Of a stretch of DNA of 64,000 nucleotides, positions 17,288-26,489 are shown one piece after another. Source of the stretch: Martinezella dioscoreae (GTDB lineage Bacteria; Pseudomonadota; Alphaproteobacteria; Rhizobiales; Rhizobiaceae); assembly GCF_009176305.1 (NCBI RefSeq), contig NZ_BLAJ01000008.1:1-64000 (forward strand), read 5' to 3'. Under the pieces are notes generated by a model, which was not told the DNA's origin, searched no databases, and saw only the letters and a program-made list of their open reading frames with translations. How positions within the stretch are numbered: the stretch's first letter is position 1; each line of letters starts with the position of its first letter. The translations under genes were made by a program, and so were the position numbers.

Positions 17288-18880
17288 TTACTCCGTCGCC
17301 GCGAGCGCCTGCATCGCGGTCGTCCAGCCACGGGGATGCATCACATAGGAGGCGATACGCGGCCCGTAACCGACGATGTGATGGAAGTGGTAGAGCGGAA
17401 TGATCGGCTGGTCGGCCATGACGAACTCCGTCGCGGCGGCAAGTGCCTTGTTCCGCTCCGGCCCATCCTGCATGCTTTCCGCCTTGGCGAGCATCGCGTC
17501 GAAGGTCTCGTTACGATAATGTCCAAAGTTCAGGGCTCCGGTTCCACGGCCGGGATTTGGGGAGGCAAGCAGCGCATCGAGGATGACATTCACGGTCTCG
17601 CCCGAGCTGCCGCCATACCACAGGGCATAATCGCCCGCCGCCCTCTGGGTATTGAACACCGAGAACGGCGAGGCGACCGGCCGGACGCTGACGCCGATGC
17701 GAGCCCAGCTCTGGGCGATGGCCTGAAGGCTCTCGGCGTCGCCGGGATAGCGGCCGGCGGGTCCGGCCAGAACGACGTTGAAGCCGTTCGGAAAGCCTGC
17801 CTTCGCTAGAAGCGCTTTCGCGTCGTCATAATTCGGCGCCTCGGGCTTCAGGGTCGCGGATGTGCCCGGCAGGCCCGCCGGAAAGACTTGCGCGGCGGCC
17901 GTGCCGTAGCCCGAGAGGATCTTCTCGACCAGGATACCGCGATCGATCGCCATGGCGAGCGCCCGGCGGACGGATGGGTCCTTAAAGGGGTTGGGAATGG
18001 GTTCGCCGGACTTTCCGGTGACGCCTGGGAGCGTATCTCTGCCAACGTCGAACTGCAGGAAATTAACGCGCGCGGCGCCAATGCTGGCGATCCGGACGCC
18101 GCGATTTTTTAGGGAGGCGACATCGCGCGCGGGAATGGCGTCCGCCACGTCGACATCGCCGGTGGCCAGCGCCGCCACGCGTGCGGCGGGGCTTTCAATG
18201 ACCCGAAACGTCACCGCGGACCAGGCGGGCCTTCCACCCCAGTAGCCATCATTCCTGGAAAGCCTCAGCGTCTCGCCGGAACTCCAACTCTCGAACATGT
18301 AGGGTCCCGTGCCAACCGGACGGCCGGTATTGAGCTCCTCGGTGGTCTGGAACCCCTGCGCCGGCCTGTGCATCACGAAGATTGAGGAGAGGGACAAAGG
18401 CAGGTTCGGGAGATTGCCGTCCGTGTCGATGACAACGGTAAGGGGATCTCTTGCCGAAACTGACTTGATTCCGGTCAGATAGGACCGAAAGCCGCCGCTC
18501 GGTGGCTTCAGGACATCGCGGATTCGCTCGATCGTATAGACGACATCGTCCGCCGTGAAGGGCGAGCCATCATGAAAGCGGACATTGTCGCGAAGCTTGA
18601 ATTCCCACTGCGTGTCGGAAACGGCGCGCCAGGAAACCGCGAGCTCAGGCCTGAGGTCAAGATGCTCATCCTGATAGACCAGCCGCTCATAGATATGGGA
18701 CAGCAGTGATGTGTTCTCGTTGAGGTTCGCGTAATGCGGATCGAGCGTCATCAGCTTGTACGAGGTGGCGATCCGCAGCTCCTGCGCCTGTGCCGGGCCA
18801 GCCAGCACGCTCCAGACCGTAAACAGGATCAGCGGCGCGGACAGGATGAGCCGACGCAATGGATTTCCGAGTTTCATCAT
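17288..18880 (-). CDS. peptide ABC transporter substrate-binding protein
   Basis: A 530-residue SBP family 5 protein. The start MMKLGNPLRRL at 18880 (AGGGAAC upstream) puts a signal peptide (ILSAPLILFTVWSVLAGPAQAQE) first; there is no lipobox, so it is periplasmic and soluble. Family landmarks are LDPHYANLNENTSLLSHIYERLV, WEFKLRDNVRFHDGSPFTADDVVYTIERI and NPFKDPSVRRALAMAIDR. It is the first gene of the transporter-CapA-peptidase cluster and sets substrate choice. Confidence 0.93.
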   Translation of the reverse strand: MMKLGNPLRRLILSAPLILFTVWSVLAGPAQAQELRIATSYKLMTLDPHYANLNENTSLLSHIYERLVYQDEHLDLRPELAVSWRAVSDTQWEFKLRDNVRFHDGSPFTADDVVYTIERIRDVLKPPSGGFRSYLTGIKSVSARDPLTVVIDTDGNLPNLPLSLSSIFVMHRPAQGFQTTEELNTGRPVGTGPYMFESWSSGETLRLSRNDGYWGGRPAWSAVTFRVIESPAARVAALATGDVDVADAIPARDVASLKNRGVRIASIGAARVNFLQFDVGRDTLPGVTGKSGEPIPNPFKDPSVRRALAMAIDRGILVEKILSGYGTAAAQVFPAGLPGTSATLKPEAPNYDDAKALLAKAGFPNGFNVVLAGPAGRYPGDAESLQAIAQSWARIGVSVRPVASPFSVFNTQRAAGDYALWYGGSSGETVNVILDALLASPNPGRGTGALNFGHYRNETFDAMLAKAESMQDGPERNKALAAATEFVMADQPIIPLYHFHHIVGYGPRIASYVMHPRGWTTAMQALAATE

Positions 18881-19143
18881 GAAGTTCCCTTTTCTTAATT
18901 TTGGCGCGGCCGAGGCCGTCGCGGTGGAAGCGATCCCACCACGCATGTCTATTGAGATGATTTCCTCAGGGATCCGGCTCGCACCGTCTGGCCCGGCCGG
19001 CCGTCCCGATGAGCAACCCCGAAGCGGCATCCTCCGATTACACGAGGCAGAGGCGTCTCCGCGTCAGCGGAGGGGAACGAAAACCGATAAATTCCTAGAG
19101 AGGAACCGAAGCGGCGAACCCGACCTGCGGCAGACGCGCGGTG

Positions 19144-19719
19144 CTAGACACCGAGCGTCGCTCCCTGCATCGCGGCCGTGACCTGACGACGAACGCTACC
19201 GCGGGACGACATTTCGGCGTCAATCTTCAGCAAGTCGGCGATGACAGAACGGAGCTGTGGCCAGGGATCCTCATCGCTTGAAGCGGATGGTTCCCATCTG
19301 GCGAGCATGGCATCGAGCTTGAGGCTCGCGCCGACGATTGATTCCGCGGGCGTATCCCACAGCCTTTCTGCCAGCTCGTCTTCAATGGCAGCCGCGCGTT
19401 CCTCTTCCCGAACCGCCGCGCTATATCCGAACTCTCGGTCGGCCGCCTTCCACGCCTCAGGCGCGTCGGACGGCGTGCCAACCATCTCGAACAGCCTCTT
19501 TTCGAGACCCTGCTGCCGCACGCATGATTCGATCAACCGGTGCCGTGCCGCGCACCATTGCTCCCAAATGGCAAAGGCGAGATCGTCATTTTGGATATCC
19601 AATGGCCCCATAAGTCGGGCTGCAAGCCCAGGATGTGTGGGAAAAGACGCCGACACGAAGGAATGGAGGTCTCCTTGCGTGACCATAGACAAAGTTCTGC
19701 TATTGTCGGAATCAGCCAT
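19144..19719 (-). CDS. conserved hypothetical helical protein
   Basis: A 191-residue soluble, strongly helical, acidic protein with no signal peptide or membrane segment that I recognise as no named family. It contains FAIWEQWCAARHRLIESCVRQQGLEKRLFE and DPWPQLRSVIADLLKIDAEM. It is divergent from the XRE regulator gene at 19837 with a long inverted repeat between them, so the regulator may control it. Tryptophan- and arginine-rich helices of this type are common in small rhizobial plasmid proteins. Confidence 0.65.
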   Translation of the reverse strand: MADSDNSRTLSMVTQGDLHSFVSASFPTHPGLAARLMGPLDIQNDDLAFAIWEQWCAARHRLIESCVRQQGLEKRLFEMVGTPSDAPEAWKAADREFGYSAAVREEERAAAIEDELAERLWDTPAESIVGASLKLDAMLARWEPSASSDEDPWPQLRSVIADLLKIDAEMSSRGSVRRQVTAAMQGATLGV

Positions 19720-19747
19720 GATCCGAGCTCCTGACAGCTTAGGTTGT

Positions 19748-19791
19748 GGTCAGATCGAACAGGTGTTGCCGCACTTGTTCGATCGCTGACC
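19748..19791. promoter_or_regulatory. long interrupted inverted repeat in divergent promoter
   Basis: GATCGAACAGGTG, six bases, then CACTTGTTCGATC: 12 of 13 positions are complementary. The arms extend outward as GGTCA and TGACC, the right arm carrying two extra bases. The element lies between the divergent genes at 19719 and 19837. It lacks a T-run, so it reads as an operator, probably for the adjacent XRE protein, rather than a terminator. Confidence 0.55.
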
Positions 19792-19836
19792 GTAGCCTCT
19801 CCTACAAAATGATAGAAGTCAATCAGAAAGTGTGCC

Positions 19837-20085
19837 TTGAATAATTTTCTTCTTACAACTGAGCAATGCCGCGGGGCACGAGCTATGTTGGGCTGGAGCC
19901 AAGCGGAGCTTGCAAAAGCAGCAAACGTGTCTCGGCAAACGATCGCTGATTTTGAACGCGGCGCTCATATGCCTATCAACAATAATATCGGCAGCATCAT
20001 CGCCGCATTTCAGGCGGCCGGAATAGAATTTATCCCAGAGAACGGTGGTGGAGTTGGTGTTCGCTTCAGGAAGCCGGGGGCGTAG
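19837..20085 (+). CDS. XRE-family transcriptional regulator
   Basis: An 82-residue single-domain helix-turn-helix protein. It starts with TTG; this keeps the conserved QCRGARAMLGWSQAELAKAANVSRQTIADFERG helix set intact, whereas the next ATG would cut into helix 1. The tail IEFIPENGGGVGVRFR is common in alphaproteobacterial members. It lies upstream of the methyltransferase/nuclease pair on the same strand, separated by 368 bp, so it could be a controller protein, but the distance argues for caution. Confidence 0.85.
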   Translation: MNNFLLTTEQCRGARAMLGWSQAELAKAANVSRQTIADFERGAHMPINNNIGSIIAAFQAAGIEFIPENGGGVGVRFRKPGA

Positions 20086-20453
20086 ACCGTTAAAACACAA
20101 TCGGCCGAACACATCGCTGCAGCCCGTCGCCCTTACGATTGTCGCGGCTCACTTTTTGCGCTCGGCACACGAGCAAGCGGCGCGGCTGCCTCCGAGCCAT
20201 ACAACACCGGGTACCACACACCGGCAGATGTGTTTGCCGACCTGCAGAAGGATTACACCGGTTTCCCCAACCCTGGACCTTCCTCTCAACATATCTCTGC
20301 CTGAAGCAATGATCTGTCTGGAAGAAAGATCGGGTGAGCTTGCGGACTCGCCATCAGCAGCCTTTGCATCTCTTCGATGTTCTTTGTATGTTCTGCCCAT
20401 CGCGGGCGACATGCTCAGTTGAAACAGCGGATGGGGTGGGACAAGGTAGGGCG
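20086..20453 (+). other. intergenic, no gene seen
   Basis: A 368-bp stretch between the XRE gene and the methyltransferase. I see frames on both strands but none with recognisable protein content. AAGGTAGGG near its end is the ribosome binding site that fixes the methyltransferase start at 20454. No terminator-like hairpin with T-run was found, so readthrough from the XRE gene is possible. Confidence 0.5.
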
Positions 20454-21929
20454 ATGATAAAGGGTGAGTCGACTATTTTTAGCCAGAAACAATCTGGCGC
20501 GTATTTCACGCCAAGCGATGTCGCGCAGGCTCTCGTGAGTTGGGTGCTTCGTCGGCCGTCCGACCGGCTGATAGATCCGTCATGCGGCGACGGCCAATTC
20601 ATTTCCGTCCACCATAAATCCGTCGGCATCGAGCAAAACCCGCTTTCCGCTCAAGCTGCCATTGCGGCCGCACCCTGGGCGCTGGTTCATAAAGGCGATT
20701 TCTTCGCTTGGGCTGCCGAAACGCGCGAGCGCTTCGAATGCGCAGCGGGCAATCCTCCATTTATTCGCTATCAAAGTTTCAAGGGCGACGTCCGACGCCG
20801 CGCGTTGGATCTGTGTTCGCAATATGGCGCGCACTTCTCCGGCCTGACATCGTCCTGGGCGCCGTTCCTGGTGGCAAGCGCCTCGCTGCTGAAGCCGGAC
20901 GGACGGATGGCTTTCGTCGTGCCGGCAGAAATCGGGCATGCGCCATATGCCGCCCCTCTCCTGGAATACCTTGTCGGCTCCTTTGCTGAGGTTCACATCA
21001 TCGCTATCCGGCGAAAGCTATTTCCATCGCTTTCGGAAGATTGCTGGCTGCTTTATGCCGAAGGCCACGGCGGTTCAACGTCCCGCATTGGCCTGACAGT
21101 GTGCGAGACATTCAAGCCCGACAAACACAGGCCGAAGCCTGATATCTTCGTCGACGTCGATGAATGGCGCACGACCTGGTCGCGTCGCCTGAGACCGTAC
21201 CTCTTGTCGAAGAATGTTCGCGACATCTATGCGACGGCCATCCAGGATCCGACAAGCAAACGGTTCGGCGATATAGCCTCCATTGGTATCGGGTATGTGA
21301 GCGGAGACAATGACTTTTTCCATCTGCGGCCATCGGAGGCCAAGCGGCTGGGAATTCCGGCTGCATTTCTTCATCCCAGCCTGCGCAACGGCCGGGCGAT
21401 GCCGAGCAGCCAGATTACCGAGGCAACTGTCGAAGCTTGGACCAAAAGTGATGATAAGGTTCTTCTCCTTCGACTGACGCGCGGACAGGAACTGCCGTCG
21501 AGCGTGCAGCGCTATCTGAACAGCAGTGCCGGCCGTGAAGCCCGCCTCGGCTACAAGTGCCGCAATCGCACGCCGTGGTATGCCGTGCCGGATGTGCAGA
21601 TACCGGACTTCGTCCTGAGCTACATGTCGGGTCGATCCGCGAACCTCGTGCAAAACCTCGCCGGTGTGACCTGCACCAACAGCGTTCACTCGGTGCGTGT
21701 CCGTGATCGTGCGCTTGCAGCCAAGTTGCTGCCGCAATGGACAACCCCATTCGTGCGGCTGAGTTGCGAGCTTGAAGGGCACGCGCTCGGCGGCGGAATG
21801 TTGAAGCTGGAGCCCCGGGAAGCTTCGCGCATTCTCTTTCCAGTGGAGGCCAGAGCCGCTGAAGCCCACAACGACGCATTGGAAGATGCGATCAACACGC
21901 TTCATCGTTGGAGGCATTATGCCGAGTAA
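20454..21929 (+). CDS. N6-adenine DNA methyltransferase (type II R-M like)
   Basis: A 491-residue class I methyltransferase. SAM-binding motif I is LIDPSCGDGQF (about residues 39-49), preceded by the GAYFTPSDVAQALVSWV motif X region; the catalytic motif IV is NPPF (100-103), within AAGNPPFIRYQSF. The C-terminal half likely recognises the DNA target (GIGYVSGDNDFFHL is typical of gamma-class enzymes that sit beside restriction genes). It overlaps the downstream gene by 11 bp, which indicates a co-translated pair. Confidence 0.85.
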   Translation: MIKGESTIFSQKQSGAYFTPSDVAQALVSWVLRRPSDRLIDPSCGDGQFISVHHKSVGIEQNPLSAQAAIAAAPWALVHKGDFFAWAAETRERFECAAGNPPFIRYQSFKGDVRRRALDLCSQYGAHFSGLTSSWAPFLVASASLLKPDGRMAFVVPAEIGHAPYAAPLLEYLVGSFAEVHIIAIRRKLFPSLSEDCWLLYAEGHGGSTSRIGLTVCETFKPDKHRPKPDIFVDVDEWRTTWSRRLRPYLLSKNVRDIYATAIQDPTSKRFGDIASIGIGYVSGDNDFFHLRPSEAKRLGIPAAFLHPSLRNGRAMPSSQITEATVEAWTKSDDKVLLLRLTRGQELPSSVQRYLNSSAGREARLGYKCRNRTPWYAVPDVQIPDFVLSYMSGRSANLVQNLAGVTCTNSVHSVRVRDRALAAKLLPQWTTPFVRLSCELEGHALGGGMLKLEPREASRILFPVEARAAEAHNDALEDAINTLHRWRHYAE

Positions 21930-22866
21930 TCTGGAGGCGAAGACCTGCCAATGGACCAATCAGTCTGATGCCTTGGCGGCTTTTGCGGAATTCACTGGCA
22001 AGACCCAGAGCGCCAGCCACATCAAGCCGCTGCATTGGTATGTAGCCTGTCGATTGGTCATCGAAGGCGGCTTTGATCCAGACGATATCGTACCCCGCCC
22101 ACCATTTCGTATAAAGCGCCGTTCCGGAAAGCCCCCTCTTCTCGAATACGAACCGGCTTCGGCAGGAGGTGGCGAGCGGACCGTCCTTGGCGGCTTGAAG
22201 ACCAAGAACGTCGACGTCGTGGTGACGCGCGAGGGTATTGGCCCGGTTCTGGCCGTTTCATGCAAGGGAGTGACCGGTGCATTCCGAAACCTGACGAACC
22301 GCATGGAAGAGACGATCGGTGAGTGTACCAATCTGCACATCACGTATCCGGCACTGGTTCTAGGCTACCTCGTCCTGCTACGTGCAAACCGAATGATTGA
22401 AACTGCACTTGACGATGCCGCCGAAGTCGCCGCAGATGCGGAGCAGGCAAGCGAAGGTGCCAAGACGCTTGCCGCCAACGACGTCGCTATGACGGAAGGT
22501 GGCGAACCGGTTGCCGGTATCGTCCGCTTTCATAATGCGCTGCGCGAACTCGTCGGCCGGCGCGGCATTCGCGACGATGTAAGCCGTTACGAGGCGATAG
22601 GCTTCGGTCTGGTCGAAATGCACGGGACTAGACGAAACAGCCTGCTCGATAGTTTTCCTGGTCCCGATAGCCCGCTTCGATTGAGCGGCTTCTTCGACAC
22701 TCTGTATGCTCGCTATGATGAGCGCTTTGTGGTCAGCGCTCCCGATCTCTCGCGCACTACGAGACGACTGGAATGGGATCCTGCATCACCGGCCTTTAAG
22801 GTGCCGGATCTGGACTATATGCCGCGAGTGGGTGGAGAGATCGCGCCAGTCGAAAGTTCTGATTAA
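21919..22866 (+). CDS. probable restriction endonuclease partner
   Basis: A 315-residue protein not assigned with certainty to a family. GGAGG five bases before ATG 21919 sets the start. GLKTKNVDVVVTREG followed by VLAVSCKG resembles the core of a PD-(D/E)xK nuclease fold: an Asp, a beta strand, then SxK in place of the usual ExK. Overlap with the methyltransferase and the lack of any other plausible function support a restriction enzyme. It could also be an R-M accessory protein; the nuclease call is inference. Confidence 0.6.
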   Translation: MPSNLEAKTCQWTNQSDALAAFAEFTGKTQSASHIKPLHWYVACRLVIEGGFDPDDIVPRPPFRIKRRSGKPPLLEYEPASAGGGERTVLGGLKTKNVDVVVTREGIGPVLAVSCKGVTGAFRNLTNRMEETIGECTNLHITYPALVLGYLVLLRANRMIETALDDAAEVAADAEQASEGAKTLAANDVAMTEGGEPVAGIVRFHNALRELVGRRGIRDDVSRYEAIGFGLVEMHGTRRNSLLDSFPGPDSPLRLSGFFDTLYARYDERFVVSAPDLSRTTRRLEWDPASPAFKVPDLDYMPRVGGEIAPVESSD

Positions 22867-23207
22867 AATTCGCACTACTGGCAAGTATATAAAAGGCTGC
22901 TTCTCTCAACGGCGAAGCTCGACGCGCGTAATCGCCGCGATGAGACCTGATGGTGGCAGGAGATCTCTGATCTTCAATAGCGGCATTCAACTGGTTGGTT
23001 GCCTAGCATCCCACGACGTTCCGATTTCGCGCGAGGTATTTGATGAAAAATGGCTCGGCGCGAAAAATATTGGCCCCTGACCTTTGCCCCGTTTCTTTAA
23101 GGCTGGACCAGCATTTGCTCCATCACGTGAGCTTCGAAGTCCATCTTACGTGAGAAGATTTGCCGCGGGTCTGCCAGCCAGCTGGTCGAGGGTGGCCTGA
23201 GGGGTGC
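22867..23207. other. intergenic with possible transposase debris
   Basis: 341 bp with no intact gene. On the minus strand around 23097-23165 an open segment reads DPRQIFSRKMDFEAHVMEQM and ends shortly after in a stop; it looks like a protein C-terminus, possibly from an insertion element, but I cannot name the family. The rest shows nothing. Confidence 0.35.
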
Positions 23208-23720
23208 TCATCCGCCCAGTCGCCACACCATGATGATGTCGTCGATTGCCCTGCCGTCGTCGAGCACTCCGCCGGGAATTCGACCAACCTCGACAAAGCC
23301 ATGGCGCCGATAGAATCGCGCCGCGACCGTATTCTCGGCGTTGACCGCGAGTTCCAACTGCAGAATTCCAAGACTTCTTGCATAATCTGAAACCGTGGTC
23401 AGAAGATCGGCCGCGGCGCCGGATCCGCGCGCACTCTTTCGCACATAAACACTCACGAGGGTTGCGCGATGCGCCAATTTCCTCGGGCGATGACGTGAGA
23501 GGCCCATCATCCCAACCGGCTCCTCATTGATGAAAGCGACGAAAGCCGGCTCGTTCAACCGGTTGCGCCACTCCTCGTCCGAAAGATCTACCCAATCTTC
23601 GTGGACGCTCGCAAATGCGGACGGTTCGCAGGAAAGTGCCTCCAGGCGAATGCGGCGGAAGACTTCGACGTCGTCGATTGTTAGGCGCCTGATCATTAGC
23701 CTCCGTGCGTTCGACGACAT
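23208..23720 (-). CDS. GNAT-family N-acetyltransferase
   Basis: A 170-residue acetyl-CoA-dependent transferase. Motif A is clear: VSVYVRKSARGSGAAADLLTTVSDYA (Arg-x-x-Gly-x-Ala pyrophosphate loop), followed by LQLELAVNAENTVAARFYRRHGFVEVGR. Three closely spaced starts exist; ATG 23720 has GGAG eight bases upstream. It is the last of four minus-strand genes behind a LuxR-type regulator, 75 bp after the 467-residue unknown protein, and might acetylate the product of that cassette; it could equally be an unlinked housekeeping enzyme. Confidence 0.85.
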   Translation of the reverse strand: MSSNARRLMIRRLTIDDVEVFRRIRLEALSCEPSAFASVHEDWVDLSDEEWRNRLNEPAFVAFINEEPVGMMGLSRHRPRKLAHRATLVSVYVRKSARGSGAAADLLTTVSDYARSLGILQLELAVNAENTVAARFYRRHGFVEVGRIPGGVLDDGRAIDDIIMVWRLGG

Positions 23721-23795
23721 ATCCATCTCCAGTAGAGTAGGGCCAGTTATAACGGGTGAGGGGGCCGTATGTTTCAGTTTCTCCGAGGCGGTTTG

Positions 23796-25199
23796 TTACG
23801 ACCACCGTGCCCACTGCCACTCCGGCGGCGGAGCATGAAGCCCCCTGTTTCTCGCGCGCTCTCTCAGTTCCGCCCAAATCGGATCGCCGGTAAAACTCGC
23901 GAGATCACCGCATGCGTCCGTAAGCGACTGTTTACCATAGATCTCCAGCAGACCCATCACGGTCTCGTTCTCCAAGGCCGCAAAGGGAGAACCGTTATGT
24001 GGTTTCAGCACGCGATGTCCCCATACTCCTGGACAGGCGTCGGCGCGGAGGGAGTTCAACAGATCAGTTTCACCTGTCTTCCCGAGCGCTGTCGCAAGAA
24101 CATGGCGCATGAGGGGATAGTAGACGACCTGACGACATCCACCGAGAACGCGTGTTCCTGGCAGGATTGAGATCACCAGAAACGCGACAAACAGGCTGGG
24201 CACGATTCTGCGTTCCCGAAGCGCTTCCGCGATACAGCTGGGCTGAAATGGCACGTCGGAGCGGGATCCCTTAATGTCCGACAGATCGCCATTTTTCAAC
24301 TGCAAGGGATAGATCTTGCCGTCTGCCAATCCCCAGAACAGGTCTGTCGTTCTGCGAATCCATCCTGTCCATGGCCCGGTGTCAAGTTCATCGATCGCCT
24401 CCAGGATGGCGGAAGCCCATCCGCCATCTCCACCGATGCACTTCGAAAGCCATGAGCCCGTATCTTCAAGGTGATCTGCCACGAGATCCGCGACATCGAT
24501 GTCGTCAATCTGAAGCAACTGAACCGGCTCCGGAAAAAACCGCGTCCATAGTGCCTGATTCCCGGCTTTGATCGCCTCGGCGGCCGATGCGAAGCCTTCG
24601 CTCGGCAGGATCGCTTTCAACCTCGCCGCAGACGGATTGGCCGCTTCGCTCCTTTCGATTCCCGACAACAGGAAATTGTAGGCGCCATTCGATCCACATA
24701 GGCTGTAGGCGTCCATTCGGCTTCGCGGCAGGCCGAACACATTGATCGCTTCGTTCTCAAGATTGAGCCACCCGGGCCCCTTCTTCGCCTTCTCGATGAA
24801 TTTGACGGTGGAGGCGCCATACCAGATATGCCATCGAAGCCGATAGGCGCTAAGACCAAGCAGGCTGAACAGATGTGTGTAAAAGCTATCGGGCTCTATC
24901 AGCAGATGGCAATGTGGTCCGGTTTGCATGACAGGAGCCGCGGCCAATTGATCCGCAGCCTCTCGCGCCCGCGCGCGATCGGCACCTGACCTCAGTGCCG
25001 CCCGTTCGACACACGCTTTCAGCCGGATCATGGCATCGTCGCGAATAGCGCAACCGGCGCGGTGGCGCTCGACCTCGTAAACAGCTCTTGCGTAATCGTT
25101 AAGCTCGCGGCTCCAGAACTGGTCAAGGCCTGGCATCACATGTGACAAGGTCCTCTTCAGGTCCGCCGGGGTCAAATGGCCGTCGCCGCTCGCATCCAT
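23796..25199 (-). CDS. 467-aa protein of unknown function with N-terminal EF-hand loop
   Basis: I do not recognise a family. The N-terminus, residues 2-13, is DASGDGHLTPAD: Asp1, Ser3, Asp5, Gly6, Leu8 and Asp12 of a canonical EF-hand calcium loop. The body is soluble, Trp- and His-rich, with notable segments HCHLLIEPDSFYTHLFSLLG, RLRWHIWYGASTVKFIEK and GTRVLGGCRQVVYYPLMRHV; no signal peptide or long hydrophobic helix pair is evident. AAGGAA precedes the ATG. It starts 27 bp after the methyltransferase stop and is probably co-transcribed with it. Together with a LuxR regulator, a methyltransferase and a GNAT gene this suggests an enzyme in a quorum-linked biosynthetic step, but that is inference only. 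Confidence 0.7.
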   Translation of the reverse strand: MDASGDGHLTPADLKRTLSHVMPGLDQFWSRELNDYARAVYEVERHRAGCAIRDDAMIRLKACVERAALRSGADRARAREAADQLAAAPVMQTGPHCHLLIEPDSFYTHLFSLLGLSAYRLRWHIWYGASTVKFIEKAKKGPGWLNLENEAINVFGLPRSRMDAYSLCGSNGAYNFLLSGIERSEAANPSAARLKAILPSEGFASAAEAIKAGNQALWTRFFPEPVQLLQIDDIDVADLVADHLEDTGSWLSKCIGGDGGWASAILEAIDELDTGPWTGWIRRTTDLFWGLADGKIYPLQLKNGDLSDIKGSRSDVPFQPSCIAEALRERRIVPSLFVAFLVISILPGTRVLGGCRQVVYYPLMRHVLATALGKTGETDLLNSLRADACPGVWGHRVLKPHNGSPFAALENETVMGLLEIYGKQSLTDACGDLASFTGDPIWAELRERARNRGLHAPPPEWQWARWS

Positions 25200-25226
25200 G
25201 CGTATCCGTTTCCTTGTCTTGACCCC

Positions 25227-26285
25227 TCATATGGCACTGTCAGAATCCACCGCAGGGCGAGCAGTCCGCCACGCCCACCGCTCATCGAGCGGCGACGCTG
25301 TCTCGTGCGCAAAAATAAGAGGCAGTTGCTCGTAGCAAAATTCCTCTGGAATCGCCGGCTTCACCATCGAGGTGACGAACTCTCGCAGTGACGCGGCCGA
25401 ATTGGACGAAACGATCGTGTAGAAATTGCCGCTATTCCAAGTGACGACGGAATAGCTGAAATAGGATCCCAGCGCGGTGATCGACGTCTCCAGGTCCACC
25501 TGGAACTTCGTCATGGTGTCGAGAACCTCGTGCTTCTTGGCCACGATCTCGGTTTTCGAGAAATAGCGCGACTTGAATTGTTCGTCCTTCTGGCGCTCGC
25601 GTTCCAGATAGGCATCGACGTCCGGATGCGCGATCTTTTGCACCTGTATAAGCAGGCCGCCGGGTCTGATCCGAGGCGCGATGACGGCGAGTTGCTCCTT
25701 CCGGTCACGACCGTACATTTGAAAGGTCGTATCTTCGAAAAGTAGATCATAGCCGTCCCGGAATGGCTGGAGATTTTCATCGGTCGCATATCGTTCGTCG
25801 TCGAGCTCGAAGAACGGACCGTGATGGAAATGGGCATGCTCGCTTCCGCGCCGCGCGAAGAAACTGATGCGATTTCCGTCCGTGGGACTGCAGCAGAGCG
25901 TTTTCAGCCTCCCGTCGCCGAGCCTTGCCAGCGATCTCGAAAGCGTGCCGGCTCCGGCCCCGAGCGTATAAACGGCAGCGGCTTGCCGCCTGCGTCCCCA
26001 TGCGTGCAGGGCAAGGACGAGCATCGCGGCGCCCAATCGGCACTCCTCTTCCAGGCGATAGGGAATGCTCGCGAAATAATGGTGGTCGAAATTCCCCCAA
26101 AGGCGGCGGTGCGTGTCCCAGAACGCCATGCAGTCAAGATCGAATTCCAGGAGCGATAAGTCGGGTTCGGGAGTGGCGAGGTCAGGCATTCCGCCAAGAC
26201 CTCGAGCGGTTCGCTCAAAAAACGGCGCGAACGCGTTCAGGCGGGGCGCCTTTCGCCAAGCCTCGATCGTTTGCCTATCAACCAT
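25227..26285 (-). CDS. class I SAM-dependent methyltransferase-like protein
   Basis: A 352-residue soluble protein. VYTLGAGAGTLSRSLARLG fits motif I of Rossmann methyltransferases; YDLLFEDTTFQMYG and IRPGGLLIQVQKIAHP fit motifs IV to VI of small-molecule methyltransferases. About 100 N-terminal residues precede the fold and may hold a substrate lid. GGAAGGA lies seven bases before the ATG. It follows the LuxR gene by 204 bp on the same strand and leads the unknown EF-hand gene by 27 bp. The substrate is unknown. Confidence 0.75.
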   Translation of the reverse strand: MVDRQTIEAWRKAPRLNAFAPFFERTARGLGGMPDLATPEPDLSLLEFDLDCMAFWDTHRRLWGNFDHHYFASIPYRLEEECRLGAAMLVLALHAWGRRRQAAAVYTLGAGAGTLSRSLARLGDGRLKTLCCSPTDGNRISFFARRGSEHAHFHHGPFFELDDERYATDENLQPFRDGYDLLFEDTTFQMYGRDRKEQLAVIAPRIRPGGLLIQVQKIAHPDVDAYLERERQKDEQFKSRYFSKTEIVAKKHEVLDTMTKFQVDLETSITALGSYFSYSVVTWNSGNFYTIVSSNSAASLREFVTSMVKPAIPEEFCYEQLPLIFAHETASPLDERWAWRTARPAVDSDSAI

Positions 26286-26489
26286 GTTTCAAATCCTTCC
26301 CGTCGGGTCGAAAGGAGCAGCCGCGTCACGATGCGATCACGGCTTTAGACTGGGTCGTCGTCAGCAGGCTGAAACGGCGGCTCCGTGATGCACAGATGTC
26401 ATCGAGGTGGGATGGCGGAGCAATCGGCCGATTTTGTTAGATTGACGAGCAAGCGAAGGCTGTCGGATTGGCGCCGAGTGGCATTTGGC

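Noticed and set aside
19837..20085. XRE gene as a certain R-M controller (C protein)
   Set aside because: It is 368 bp away from the methyltransferase, and no C-box was found directly before that gene.
22867..23207. Transposase C-terminus reading DPRQIFSRKMDFEAHVMEQM
   Set aside because: Too short to assign to an insertion-sequence family; kept only as a note on the intergenic entry.
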